From contig JAMWFC010000073.1 of NCBI GenBank assembly GCA_027475525.1, positions 769,791-833,790 on the forward strand: a stretch of 64,000 bases of DNA, written 5' to 3'. Below the pieces are notes generated by a model that saw nothing but the letters and a program-made list of their open reading frames with translations, was not told the origin of the DNA and ran no database searches. Of the stretch, positions 34,880 to 45,800 are shown piece after piece. The stretch's first letter is position 1. Every line of letters starts with the position of its first letter. Both the position numbers and the translations under genes were made by a program. Origin of the DNA: Macrolepiota albuminosa. Its lineage: Eukaryota; Basidiomycota; Agaricomycetes; Agaricales; Agaricaceae.

Positions 34880-36450
34880 TCACTTACAATATCAAAAATT
34901 TATATACAGGCTAGTTTACATTAGGAACCTTGCTGGACCCATCCCCTGTTCCCACCAGAGTCCCTGCCTCCCCTGACCCTCTTGACCCACTCATCTCCAC
35001 CCTCCCATTGCCACTGCAGCCTCCATTGATGCAATCAGAGCCACCACCCTCTTGTTATATGAGGGTAGAGGTTCCCCTGTGTCCACTGCCAACTCTACCC
35101 AGGTCTCCAGGATAATAGGGTTCTGTCTTCAGTGAGCTGCCAGCAAGTGTCCCAGCTGACCCACCCCCTGGATGGCCTTGGCCAGGGGTGGGCTCAATGA
35201 TGAGGCCAGCCTCTGGAAAATAAGGGCATGGGCTGAGTCCATCCAACAGGAGGCAATGCTCTTGATGGGTTAGTCAGGAACCAAGGAGGAAAACAGTTAG
35301 CAACTCACACATTGCCTTCCCTTGGGCAGCTGCCATGCTTCCCACCAACCAACTTCTCCTCCCAGACCCCAAGAGACCTGCCCCCTCTGAGCTGGAGGAC
35401 CTCCAGACATGATGAGTGGAGGGCTGCTGCTCCTTGCCCAACTCCTTGGGGGATGCCCATTGCTTCCCTTTATCTCACTGGGGCTCCTCTGATTCATCAT
35501 CTTTGCCATCAGATGATTGTACAATGGCAGGATGCCTGACATGGATGCACTGGTGTATCTACCCTCTCTCACTCCCCTGCCCACCCAATAGTGCTGCACT
35601 GGCTGATGCCCTCCTTGCTTTTGACCACACCCTCTGCCCCTCTCTCAGTTGCTCCATCACCCACTCCTCATCCCACCCCTGCTCCTGTGCCATACATCTC
35701 GCCTGCCATGCCAAGCCCATAGAACAATGCTCATGATAAACACAACACGCTGCACACATTGACATGTCACAACAGGCCTATGCCACCAGTTCCTTGAACT
35801 CACATGCCACTTGCTGACAAGCACACATCACACACTAAGGAGCATCAACAGCGCCCTGGACATAACCAGAGAGGCACTCACTGGACCCACTGCCTCACAC
35901 CAGAACTGCACAGGAGAACCATGGTAATGCCCCTGTGCTGCTATAAATTGTTCTGGGGTTGCCTGCTCCTGGAGAATGCGCTGCGCTGGAGGAACAGGCC
36001 ATACTTGGCCTATGCCCAAGGATGGCCACTCGAGGTGCAAAGCTGAAGGATGGGATGACAGCACCTGCAATATCCCAGGCTGGAATGACAGCCCTGCCTC
36101 AGGGGGCTGTGGCAACAAACCTGGGGAACAAATCATAGACCCTGGGGAAAGCTAAGCAGTGAGTCTAGAACCAGATCCAGAAAGCTTACTAGCAAGCTCA
36201 TTGATCTGCTGACAGTCATGCTGGTGGTCATACTCTCCCTGATGCCAATTGTATTCCTCCTACAATGCCATGGAGTCATTTCTGGTAGGAGGAGGGGTGG
36301 AGGAACAGAGGAGTGTAACAGGGTGTGACATGACAAATGGGGAGAACCACAAAAATTTTTTTTTCCTTTTTCTAGCCCCCACTGTTGATGGCATCATGCT
36401 TTGAGCTTCAACTTCAGCTCCTACAAAGAAGATGCACAGCCACTGCCACT
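34880..36450 (-). pseudogene. CpG-depleted relative of the Cys-rich gag-like gene at 13.9-15.3 kb
   Basis: The minus-strand frames at 36136-35828 and 35765-35559 align with the plus-strand gene. RILQEQATPEQFIAAQGHYH matches RIPQANVTLEQFAAAQNRHR. The Cys-rich MCAACCVYHEHC with LAWQARCMAQEQGWDEEWV matches CVSC-stop-AQHERC with QAWKASCMSKEQGWDMTWV. Upstream (36336-36133) a charged segment corresponds to the first exon-like frame of the other copy. The copy is CpG-poor and split by stops. It extends to about 34.9 kb in decayed form; limits are approximate. Confidence 0.6.
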
Positions 36451-38314
36451 TCAAAGGGTCTCAGTGCTAGAAGGGTGGTGATGTCATGACCAGCACACGA
36501 CCAACACCCTAGCAAACCCTGACACACCACCCCAACACCCCAGCACCTGCTCTCCAGCCCCAAACCCCCTGGACAATCCCGGTGCCACCCAGCTGACAGG
36601 CCCTGACCAACCCTTCCAGTGCCACACCTGCTCCCAGACTATGCACTGCACAGGACTCATAGCCAGCTAATGGGCCTGACCAATCCTCCCAGCACCATAC
36701 CTGTACCCAGACTATACACTGAAGGGAACTCATGGCTGGACAATACACCTCATGGGACTGGCCATATGGAGTACAACTCTGGAGCTCACCCAGACAACCT
36801 GGACCTTAACCGTAGTAGGTATTTAACCCATGGCCAGTGCCTGGTACAGTAGTCTTGATATTGCGATAAACTCCTGCCTCTATACTCTCTTGTCTATCTC
36901 ATATCATTTACTTGATCTATTTTCTTACTCTCTCAAGTCTCCCAGTGATAACACCAACCATGGTTGAGTGTGCTGGATGTATATGCAGTACAATGCTGTC
37001 TCCAGCACCTGGCATGCATGATTGTAAGGAGTCCTGACAGAGTCCCAGTGTGCTCGAGCAAATGTGATAGAATGACGTGCTAGAAAATAGCGCCTCAGAA
37101 GCTACCTGACAAACTGTAAGTGCTGTAGCCTAAGCAAAGATACAGAGATGAAGACAAATAGCATAGTGTAATGTGCCTGTAGATGGCACCGCAAACAACA
37201 AGAATGAGATAAACAAGGTTAGCACCCAACTTGGTGACAATGTTGGGCTAAGCTAGTGTGATTTGAACACTAAGTGTAACTTGGGTGCTCAAGAGTTATG
37301 ATTTGTTGCTATGTACATGCAGAGTAGCTATCTTTTATACTATGCATCAATTAGTGCCTCTTCTCATAATTACAGTTAACAGTGACCTGTCAACGGCAAC
37401 TGGCACACATGGGGGAATGGCAACCAATGGCATTTATAGCCCATTGGCCACAGTGACTCTAAACTGACTTTAACTTGTATAAGTCTGCTCACTTTTTAAT
37501 GTAATTCTGATTGGCCAGGCCTCTATGGGACATGGTCAGAAAATCCTTAACAGACGCCGTAAGTTCTAATGTCAGCACTAAACCTTGTATCAATTCTTGA
37601 TGGATAAGATGCTGGGTTAGAATATATCCTGTTCTGTTGTTGCTGGTTTTTTAGACTTCTGATTGAAGTGCCTTGTCAAATGGCAGCACCTAATGCTAAC
37701 CCCTTTATGGAACTGATCAGAATTTGATCAAAGTCACCTCCCCGCCATTGTGCTAGCACCATAAGTCCTGGATCTCCTAATTCTTTAAAGTCAATGAGTG
37801 GTGTATGCTGAAGGCTTAATAGTAGTGGTTTAGACTGATAAACAATGCCTATACTCAAGTGCTAAGGCCCATGGTGTCCTGTGTCCAGGAGGATCACTAG
37901 GGTCTCTCCAGTATGGCCAGTGTCCATAGGCCTGTAGTATGCCCCTTGATGTGCTCAGTCTGAGTAGAAGCCTATCACCAGTCCACTAAGTCTCACTTTG
38001 ATCTTCTCTCCATTTTCCAGTCTCAGTCTCAGTCTCCCAGTCTTAGTCTCTTTCTACAATTACTCCCCATTGTCTCTCTGCCTTAACCAGCTCTGCCTTC
38101 TCCCTTTCCTGTATTCCAGACTTAGCCTGGGATTCTGCTCCACCATGCCCACAAACTCTGGTGCCCATGTACTCCCTGGAGCACCTTCACACCTCAACCA
38201 AGACTCCAGAACTTGCCCTCCATTGCCTAGAGACACTCTGTAGACTTTGAGTCTGCCTAGTAAGGACCTGCTTGCCTCCGGAGGCCCATGTTGTCAGCAG
38301 AACCTGACAGGTAC
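36451..38314. other. CpG-poor decayed repeat DNA, no gene seen
   Basis: Contains a tandem-like block at about 36500-36770 in which ctgaccaa-cc-cca-cacc and cccagactatacactg phrases recur. A C/T-rich stretch (about 37998-38110) comes before an LTR-like end (cagcagaacctgaca, about 38300-38315). No frame of credible coding quality was found. Confidence 0.5.
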
Positions 38315-38465
38315 CTGTAAGGGCGACCTCTAGAGGCTGTGGCTCAGTCACACAGCTGGCAGAGGGAGATCCAAAGTGTATTAGAGTATGTACTGACAAT
38401 ATCATAATAACTACTCACCTGGCAGAGAGAGATCCAAAGAGAACAAGTCTAGGAATTTTCTATGC
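38315..38465. repeat. Dispersed repeat copy 1 (LTR-family fragment)
   Basis: ggctgtggctcagtcacaca with flanking gtaagggcgacctc and gatccaaag occurs here and again at about 59884-59975. Within this copy the ctggcagag-gatccaaag phrase is itself repeated (about 38357 and 38420). It likely derives from the LTR of one of the old Gypsy elements. Confidence 0.7.
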
Positions 38466-38799
38466 CAGGTTGGATGCTTCTGGGGCTTCTGAAGTGTGGG
38501 AAACAACTGTACAGTACAACAAAACCTTAAAAACTCAAAAATTGACTAACCAAACAACTGTGCAAACAATACAGGAAAACTCCGGACTTTGGAAGTCAGA
38601 AAGGCAAACTCCGGCTTATATAAGCAGTCTGGAGGCAGTGCTGAAGGGCCCACACTTGTCTGAATGATAGCTAAAAAACCAGAGCACCTCAAAGGCTGAG
38701 AATAGTACTAACAAATAGTGTTGAGAGAATAGAAACAGCAAAATGAGAGAATAATAGAAGAAATAAGGAAATGAATGAAAGGAGAGTGAAGGAATAAGG

Positions 38800-39052
38800 A
38801 GTGAAAAAAGGAAGAAATGAGGAGTCCTCTGACAGTACCCTGGTTGAGGCAAGTCATCTATATTGACCTGGCTCATTACAGAAGCACTTCTATCTTCTTG
38901 TGCAAAGACCTTGGCTGCTGTCCACTTGGTAGCACCTTCTCTCCTTCTCCAAGTCTTTTCCAGAGCCCCCTGTAAGGCTGGCACCTTCAACAATTCCCTT
39001 GTAAAAATTGTCATCTCATTATCCAATATTTTGCTAACAATTTCATCCTCCC
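38800..39052 (-). pseudogene. Continuation of a Gypsy gag frame, separated by the Copia insertion
   Basis: On the minus strand from the Copia edge the frame reads EIVSKILDNEMTIFTRELLK, then VPALQGALEKTWRRREGAT, a type of segment that follows the zinc knuckle in Agaricomycete Gypsy gag-pol proteins. It lines up as the downstream part of the gag fragment at 45800-44638 on the other side of the Copia element. A Tyr/Phe-rich non-coding tail follows below 38850. Confidence 0.6.
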
Positions 39053-39437
39053 TGTTGGACGGATTGCATATCACACAGCCACTCCAGAACGCGTCGCTCC
39101 CTTTTGCCATATCACATATCACACTTGACCAGGGTCACGACCAAGGGTCAATAAATCTCTTTATTCTGGCCATGGTGGCCACTACACACACTACGACTCC
39201 ATTGTTCTCGATAGTATATATATTAGCTCTACTGTAGTTAGAACCCTCAGTCAATTATATCGGACTGAGGGTGCATCTTTCATACTTACATAGAAACATG
39301 GTTACTGACCATACCTTAAGGATTAAACACTTACTGTTGTCCATAGGTACAGAATATAGTCAATTATATCAGACTGATGGATTAAACACTTACTGTTGTC
39401 CATAGGTCACACAATTACAGAAGTCCGGATTGTAACA
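39053..39437 (+). repeat. 5' LTR of the Copia element (385 bp)
   Basis: Differs from the 3' LTR at seven positions by my count, four of them at CpG sites. It contains a TATA-like agtatatatatta (about 39215) likely to act as promoter. An internal direct repeat of ggattaaacacttactgttg and of agtcaattatatc phrases is also present. Confidence 0.95.
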
Positions 39438-39448
39438 GGTTATGGGCC
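39438..39448 (+). promoter_or_regulatory. Primer-binding site, half-tRNA type
   Basis: Directly after the 5' LTR the sequence is ggttatgggcc. This is complementary to the anticodon arm of initiator methionine tRNA (the stretch reading GGCCCATAACC), not to its 3' end. Drosophila copia primes with such a half-tRNA, and the same mechanism is inferred here. Confidence 0.65.
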
Positions 39449-39610
39449 ATTGTTTCTTGATCACTCTCTGAAGTATCAAGACAACCGAATCCGGAACCTT
39501 TCATTTTCTCTGATTGCATCTCACACGTGTCGCGTCGTGTACTCTTTATTGCTCTTGCTTCTCGCTGCCTTTATCTTTTGTCTTGAGGCTCGTTTCTCTC
39601 CTCGCTTTCT

Positions 39611-40977
39611 ATGGCTCCTTTGTCTGAGGTACTGGCCTCCGATGCCACCAATCCCTCGATCCCCAAGCGCGTCATTTGCCACAAATGGGAGGGGCCGAAG
39701 TATAATTGCGCTGATGGCAATTTTCACCATTGGAGCGAAAAACTCAAGGATTTCCTAATCCTTAACGGCATCTATGCCTACGTTTTCTCGCCCACCATCC
39801 CCTGCCCCAACGCCTCAGTTGAACCTCGTGTGTATGCCAACTGGCAGCTCAATGATTGACTTACCATCACGTTCATCAAGTCCGCCCTCGATGACGTTGA
39901 GCATTGCGATATTGTCACGTCCGGGTGCGCGGCCCTGTGCTTTGAGGACTTGAAGTCTCGTGCTCAGAGGGAGGGACCGATCAAGCAGATTGGCCTGCTC
40001 CAGGAGGCATTGTCCACCTATTGCTTGTCCTCTGAACCGTTGCCAGTTACCGCGGGCCGGATTGTTGACACTGTCAAACACGCGTTTGACATCAGAACCA
40101 TTGACGTTGACCTCTTCACGTGCATTGCCCTTCTTAATAGCCTAAACAATCCCTCTTTTGAATCCCTGCAAAACTCCGTTTCCACGGTCCTCAGCAAGGG
40201 TACAAAGGAGAAGCCATGCACACCGATTGACATTTGCCTTCTAATGGAGAACGCTCAGAATATCATTAATTCCAAAGCCAGTAACTCCACGGCATTGCAC
40301 ATGAAAGGGGGCGGACGATCCACTCGCATCACTGATCTACCTGGCCACAACCATGGACCTGGAGGAATATGTTGCGAGAACTGCTATTCACTTAAGCGGC
40401 CGTGCAGAGGACATACTAAGCTGTTCTGCATACAAAAAGGGGGAGGTATGGCTGGGAAGACACTATCCGACGCGCAAGAGGCACAGAAAGCATCAAAGAC
40501 AAAGAAAAGCTCTGAATCCACCAAGTCTTACATTTCTGTCACTGGGCCGGACGGCCAGTCGTGGTGTGTCGATCCCACAAACTTGGCACAGATCCCCGCA
40601 TCTACAGAGGTAGCATCACTTCCCCCAATCGTTCCATCAGTGAATCTATCCACCGAATACTGGGAACATATGGGCTTCATGGCGGTGCAGGAAGAAGCAC
40701 GTACCTCTGTTGACTGGAAAAACTTTATGAGGCCAGTCAACGATCAGATTATGACAGCTGACATATCTCCCATCCATCAACCAACACATGCCTCTGTCGT
40801 ATCAATAAAATCCAGCCCGTTCCTAATGGATTCCGGAGCAACGGTGCACATATCGCCATACCGTGGTGACTTCTTCACTCTCCACCCAATTCAACCTCGC
40901 TCAGTCAAGGGACTTGGAGGATCCTCCGTGAACGCAATCGGTATGGGCAGTATATACGTATTCACGTTAAAAAAGGG
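39611..40977 (+). pseudogene. Copia gag and protease frame
   Basis: The frame opens at 39611 (MAPLSEVLASD; WEGPKYNCADGNFHHWSEKL is a typical Copia gag start). It is hit by TGA at 39857-39859 (QLND-stop-LTIT) and goes on through gag (IKQIGLLQEALSTYCL). A degenerate knuckle (CENCYSLKRPCRGHTKLFC) follows, and then the aspartic protease motif FLMDSGATVHIS (about 40822-40857). At the A6 run near 40970-40975 the frame shifts by one base; the downstream reading DALFIPNAMVCLVS belongs to the next frame. Confidence 0.85.
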
Positions 40978-43900
40978 ACCACTATCACCCTCGAAGATGC
41001 TCTGTTCATCCCGAACGCAATGGTTTGTCTTGTGTCTGTTAGCGCTCTCACAAAGCGATCAAACCTTAACTCCCTGTTCAATGATACATCCGTAAAGCTC
41101 ATTGATAAATCTACCGGTGCCATCACTGCACAAGGATCCCTCCTTCCCAGTCAATGTCTATATGCCCTAAGTCTCGACTCCGCGTTTACCGGGCATCACG
41201 CTTTTACGGCCAGCCGAGCCCCTGATTGTGAAACTTGGCATCGCCGCCTCGGCCATGCTAATTATCAGACAATCATCGAAATGGCCAAGGCTGGTCTGAT
41301 CCCAGGTGCGCCCACCATCTTCCCATCCAAACCACCAAAATGTGACTCATGTATTCTTGGAAAACAGACCAAGAATGCGGTCCCTAAGGTGCGGGAGGAA
41401 GGGCGGAGGGCAACACGGAAGCTGGAGATTGTATGGGTAGATCTTACTGGGCCCCAGGCCGTTATCTCATGCAATGGGTACCTATATGTAATGAATCTTG
41501 TCGATGATTTCATGAGTGAACATTGGACGATACTCCTCAAACAAAAGAACGACGCACTCACATACCTGAAAGGATGGCAGATTGCACGGGAGACAGAGAT
41601 TCAAGGGAGACTTGGCATCTATCGCACTGGACATGACGGCGAGCTCGAGGGACATAAAATGGAAGCGTGGCTTCTTTCATGGGGATCAGAACACCAGTAC
41701 AGGGCTCCATACACATCTGGACACATCGGAAAGGTCGAACGGATGCATTGAACAATCATGGATAAGGCCAGAGCTATGCGCATTGCCACGGGCTGTCTGC
41801 CAAACATGTGGGACGAGTTCTATATGATGGCATCGCACTTACACAAAAGGACGCTGACAAAGTTGCTCAATGGCATCACACCGCATGAGGCCTGGACAGG
41901 GCGGAGACCTGATTACTCTTACATGAAGGAGATCGGTTGTAAGGCATTCGTACTCATCCTCGCACCTCACAACCCCAAGATATATGCTAGATCAATCGAA
42001 TGCATCCTAATCGGGTACGCCCAGAATTTGAAACCATATAGATGCTACGATAAACGTACTGGAAGGGTTCACAAAACTTACCATGTCCGTTTTTGCGAAA
42101 GTCACGATGGTCACCCGATTCCCCCGGTAGCGTCGACCTTGGAGGATGACTCAGGGCGAGGATGTTCCATGCCCAAAGAAACGCATGTTCAGCTACTAGA
42201 GTTTGATGATTACAGCCACGTACCTTCAGGAGGAGCGCGTGTTGAGCAGGTGGAACTCAAGCCAGATGTTCGGAATAATCAAGTCCAGCAGCTACGGCGG
42301 TCAAACCGTACGATAGTACCCTGATACAAAGCCAACCCCGATAACGTTCAGCCTACCCGCACCGAGTGAGCCATGCAAGAGTCGAAAGAAGCCGCGGACC
42401 AAATACGTGCTTCCCGCGCTGAGAGGCATGATGCTAAGGACGATCAAGAGGCCGGTGTGAGTGCAACACTCAATCAAGAGCCGGCTCCTAGCGGTACGGG
42501 CGCTAATCAGGATCTGGGAGTCCCTGATCTGGCAAACGTAGCCTCCATGGAAGAGCTGACGTACCTCCTTTGCGCAACGGAAGAACTTGGGAACTACCCG
42601 GTTTCTTTGCATGCAGACAACGAGCCCAACACTTGGGCGGAAGCAAAATGCTCTGGAGACTCAAAGAGATGGGAAGACGCTTACCGTGAAGAACTGCTGT
42701 CGCTTTGTGAGATGGGGGTCTACGAACTGGTGCCACGATCCATGCTTCAACCAGGAACTAAGGTGAGAACCGGGCGTCCGGTTTTCAAAATCAAGCGTGA
42801 TGAGACCGGGAAAGCCGTACGTTTCAAAGCCAGACTTGTTTTTCGGGGACATGAGCAGGTGCATGGACGGGACTATAACAAGTCTACCTCACCCATGGCA
42901 CGCATGGAATCTTGGCGCATCCTATTGCATATAGCGGCAGTGAAGGGCTAGGACGTGACCCAGATTGATGTCAAGACCGCATTTCTCTATGGTGTCCTTC
43001 CAGAAGACGAAACACAGTACATGAAGCAGCCTGACGGTTTCGAGGAGGAAGGCAAGGAGGACTGGGTATGGAAACTGGTTCGAGGCCTTTACGGCATGAA
43101 GCAGGCTGGGAGGATTTGGAACGTAACAGTGAATGAGAAGATGTTGCATTGGGGCTTTAAGAGATTAGCGTGCGAGTCCTGCATTTATTTCCGAACCACT
43201 GACCATGGCACAGTCATCGCTGCCTTACATGTCGAAGACTTCTTATCAATTGCTAATGACTGCCAGTAGAACGAGCGCTTCAAGGAGCAAATGCATGAAG
43301 CGTGGACCATATTGGATCTAGGCGTACCCCGTTTTGTTGTTGGCATAGCCGTGGAATGGGATCAGAAGAATCGCGTTGTAAAGCTGTCTCAGACCACGCT
43401 CATAGACAAGGTCATACAGCAGTTTGGGCAGAGCAATGCGACCACACTATCTCTTCCCATGGACCCCAATTCTAAGCTTCATCGAGTCGATCGTAAATCA
43501 CTGCCAATAAAGGAGCAGCGCATTCTCGACCGAACACCTTACCGTCAACTGGTTGGGTGCCTTTTGTATCTCGCAATTTCGACTCGGCCAGACATCGCCT
43601 TTGGCGTTCAACAGCTGACTCAATATCTGGATTCTTATTCTACCCAGCATTGGAATGCCGCAATCCGGCTGGTCAGGTACCTGAAAGGTACAAGGGATCT
43701 GCAACTATATCTGGGGGGGGAAGTACCTCTGGCGCTCACAGGTTTCACGGACTCTGACTGGGCAAGCTGTCTCGATACCAGGCGAAGTGTAGGAGGTTAT
43801 GCTTGGACTTTGGGGTCTGGCATGGTTTCTTGGGCAGTTAGGAAGCAGAAAACTGTGGCTGCCTCTTCTTGCGAAGCGGAGTACATGGCCGCCTACAAAA

Positions 43901-44199
43901 GCGCGCAGGAAGGCATCTGGCTGCGTGCACTCCTAAAGGACATTGGACATGACATCACGACTCAACCGACCGACATGTATTGCGACAATGACTCAGCCAT
44001 AGCATTATCTGAGGATCCGTTGTTACACGCGTGAGTCAAGCATGTCGACATAAAATATCATTTCCTCCGAGAACGCGTACAGTCAAACGAGCTAATACTG
44101 CGACGAGTCCCTTCGAAAGAGAATACTGCCGACATATTCACCAAGGCCTTGTCAACAGCTGCATTCCTATACCTTCGATTACGACTGGGTTTACACTAA
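40978..44199 (+). pseudogene. Copia integrase, reverse transcriptase and RNase H frame
   Basis: One frame ends at TAA 44197-44199. In order: GAG-pre-integrase (ETWHRRLGHANYQTIIEMAK, CDSCILGKQTKNA); integrase core (LEIVWVDLTGPQ, then PYTSGHIGKVERMH-stop, the Glu present); RT (GRPVFKIKRDETGKAVRFKA, TQIDVKTAFLYGVLP, YGMKQAGRIWN). The catalytic box reads LHVEDFLSI where VDD is usual. RNase H has TGFTDSDWASCLDTRRSVGG, SSCEAEYMAAY, DNDSAIALSEDP and ADIFTKAL. In-frame stops: TGA 41749-41751, TGA 42322-42324, TGA near 42367, TAG 42949-42951, TAG 43267-43269 and TGA 44032-44034. Most fit CGA to TGA, CAG to TAG or TGG to TAG. Confidence 0.9.
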
Positions 44200-44236
44200 A
44201 ACACGCCACGGTTCCATGCGAGGAGGAGTGTCTGTG

Positions 44237-44247
44237 GTGAGGAGGAG
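44237..44247 (+). promoter_or_regulatory. Polypurine tract of the Copia element
   Basis: gtgaggaggag lies immediately before the 3' LTR; a second gaggaggag copy lies 20 bp upstream. Such a purine run primes plus-strand synthesis. Confidence 0.7.
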
Positions 44248-44632
44248 TGTTGGACGGATTGCATATCACACAGCCACTCCAGAACGCGTCGCTCCCTTTT
44301 GCCATATCACATATCACACTTGACCAGGGTCACGACCAAGGGTCAATAAATCTCTTTATTCTGGCCATGGTGGCCACTACACACACTACGACTCCATTGT
44401 TCTCAATAGTATATATATTAGCTCTACTGTATTTAGAACCCTCAGTCAATTATATCGGACTGAGGGTGCGTCTTTCATACTTACATAGAAACACGGTTAC
44501 TGACCATACCTTAAGGATTAAACACTTACTGTTGTCCATAGGTACAGAATATAGTCAATTATATCGGACTGAGGGATTAAACACTTACTGTTGTCCATAG
44601 GTCACACAATTACAGAAGTCCGGATTCTAACA
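44248..44632 (+). repeat. 3' LTR of the Copia element (385 bp)
   Basis: Same length as the 5' LTR, with seven substitutions and no indel by my reading. It is followed directly by the ctccc target-site duplication. Confidence 0.95.
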
Positions 44633-44637
44633 CTCCC

Positions 44638-45800
44638 TTCTCTGCCACACTCTGGGCTGGTACAGCTCTTTCTTGTTATCTTGAAATTTTACTATTTTCT
44701 CTCCATTGACAGCAGGTACCTGCTCAAAGGGCAGGTTCCCTTTGCCTACTTCTATAACTCCCCTTTGCCATTTAAGATCACTCTCAGGTGGTAGTGGAGT
44801 CCTCAATTCAGGCTAGACCCTTCCATCTGCCACCATCCTTGAGTTTTCTAAAAACCCTCCTGCTTCTGCTGCTGAGTCCCCTTCTCATAAGTCTGAGTCC
44901 TAGTAGTTATCAGACTTGACACCAAGTTTTGCAGCTTTCTATCTTTTTCTCCAAGTTCTCCCTCTCTTTGGGCACTGCTTGCACATAGGTAGCCACACTA
45001 GGCACAACTATTACTGGCTCCTCTATCCAGCCATAGAAGGCAGCAGCCTTAGCATTCATAATAGCATTGACCCTCTCCTTGGAAGACACATTAGGTGGAC
45101 TCCTGGGAATAGGATCCCCAGAAGGTAGCCTAGGCCTGCCTTTAAAAAGAATAAGCTTGCCTTCTTGGACTTGAGTCTTGAGGTATTCACAGTCATTGGT
45201 CCTGTGGCCTAGCTTCCAACAATGGTAACAGTTTATTCCAGCAGCTGAATTGCTGCTTCCTTGGAACTGCACAGTCTGTAGAGCCTGGGTGGGCATTCCA
45301 ATCCTATTCTGCAGACCTCCCTGCATGGGAACCTGACTCTTTGCCTTCCACTCATTGTTCATGGTCTGCATGAACCCTCTCAGACTGCTCATTTCCTCCC
45401 TAAGGCCATAACTCCATCCTGGAGGTTGGCCAACCTCCTGCTTAACTTTGATCATCCCCAGAGCTTTTTCTTTTGTTCCCTCATCATCTCGGAATGATGT
45501 TCTGGAGTTGACTAAAATAGCCACAATATTTATAACTTCTTTTAGATCATATTGATCATTTTTGTGTTGTCTTCTATTTATGTCACTATAATGAGCATAT
45601 TTTTGCAATCTTGTGCTAAGATTAGCTCACAGAATGCTGGCATGAAACATTTGGTGAATTTGTCCACCAACGCTCCATTTCCCAGTATCCCTGTCAACTT
45701 CTTTGCTTTGGCTTGGAACTTCCTGGCTGAATCAGATGTGCTCTTAGCAGATCTTGTTAAGCACAGCCATGCTCCCTTCCATGGAAATGGCTTCCAGATA
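44638..45800 (-). pseudogene. Gypsy gag with a CCHC zinc knuckle, interrupted by the Copia element
   Basis: The frame at 45608-44910 reads LKEVINIVAILVNSR and GWSYGLREEMSSLRGFMQTM, then the zinc knuckle CYHCWKLGHRTNDC (C-x2-C-x4-H-x4-C, about 45226-45185). A downstream NVSSKERVNAIMNAKAAAFY segment follows. Towards the Copia edge more decayed gag-pol sequence appears (FLENSRMVADGR; LPFEQVPAV). The continuation is found beyond the Copia element at 39052-38800 on the same strand. CpG is rare here, so the element is older than its guest. Confidence 0.75.

Larger units (their letters stand above)
39053..44632 (+). mobile_element. Ty1/Copia retrotransposon, structurally complete, with target-site duplication
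   Basis: Two 385-bp LTRs (39053-39437 and 44248-44632) begin TGTTGGAC and end TAACA. They bracket gag, protease, integrase, RT and RNase H in the Copia order. The 5 bases ctccc occur immediately before (39048-39052) and after (44633-44637) the element, a target-site duplication. A primer-binding site and polypurine tract are in place. The coding frame carries one frameshift and at least seven nonsense codons, so the copy is not autonomous. It is CpG-rich compared with the sequence on both sides. Confidence 0.95.
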
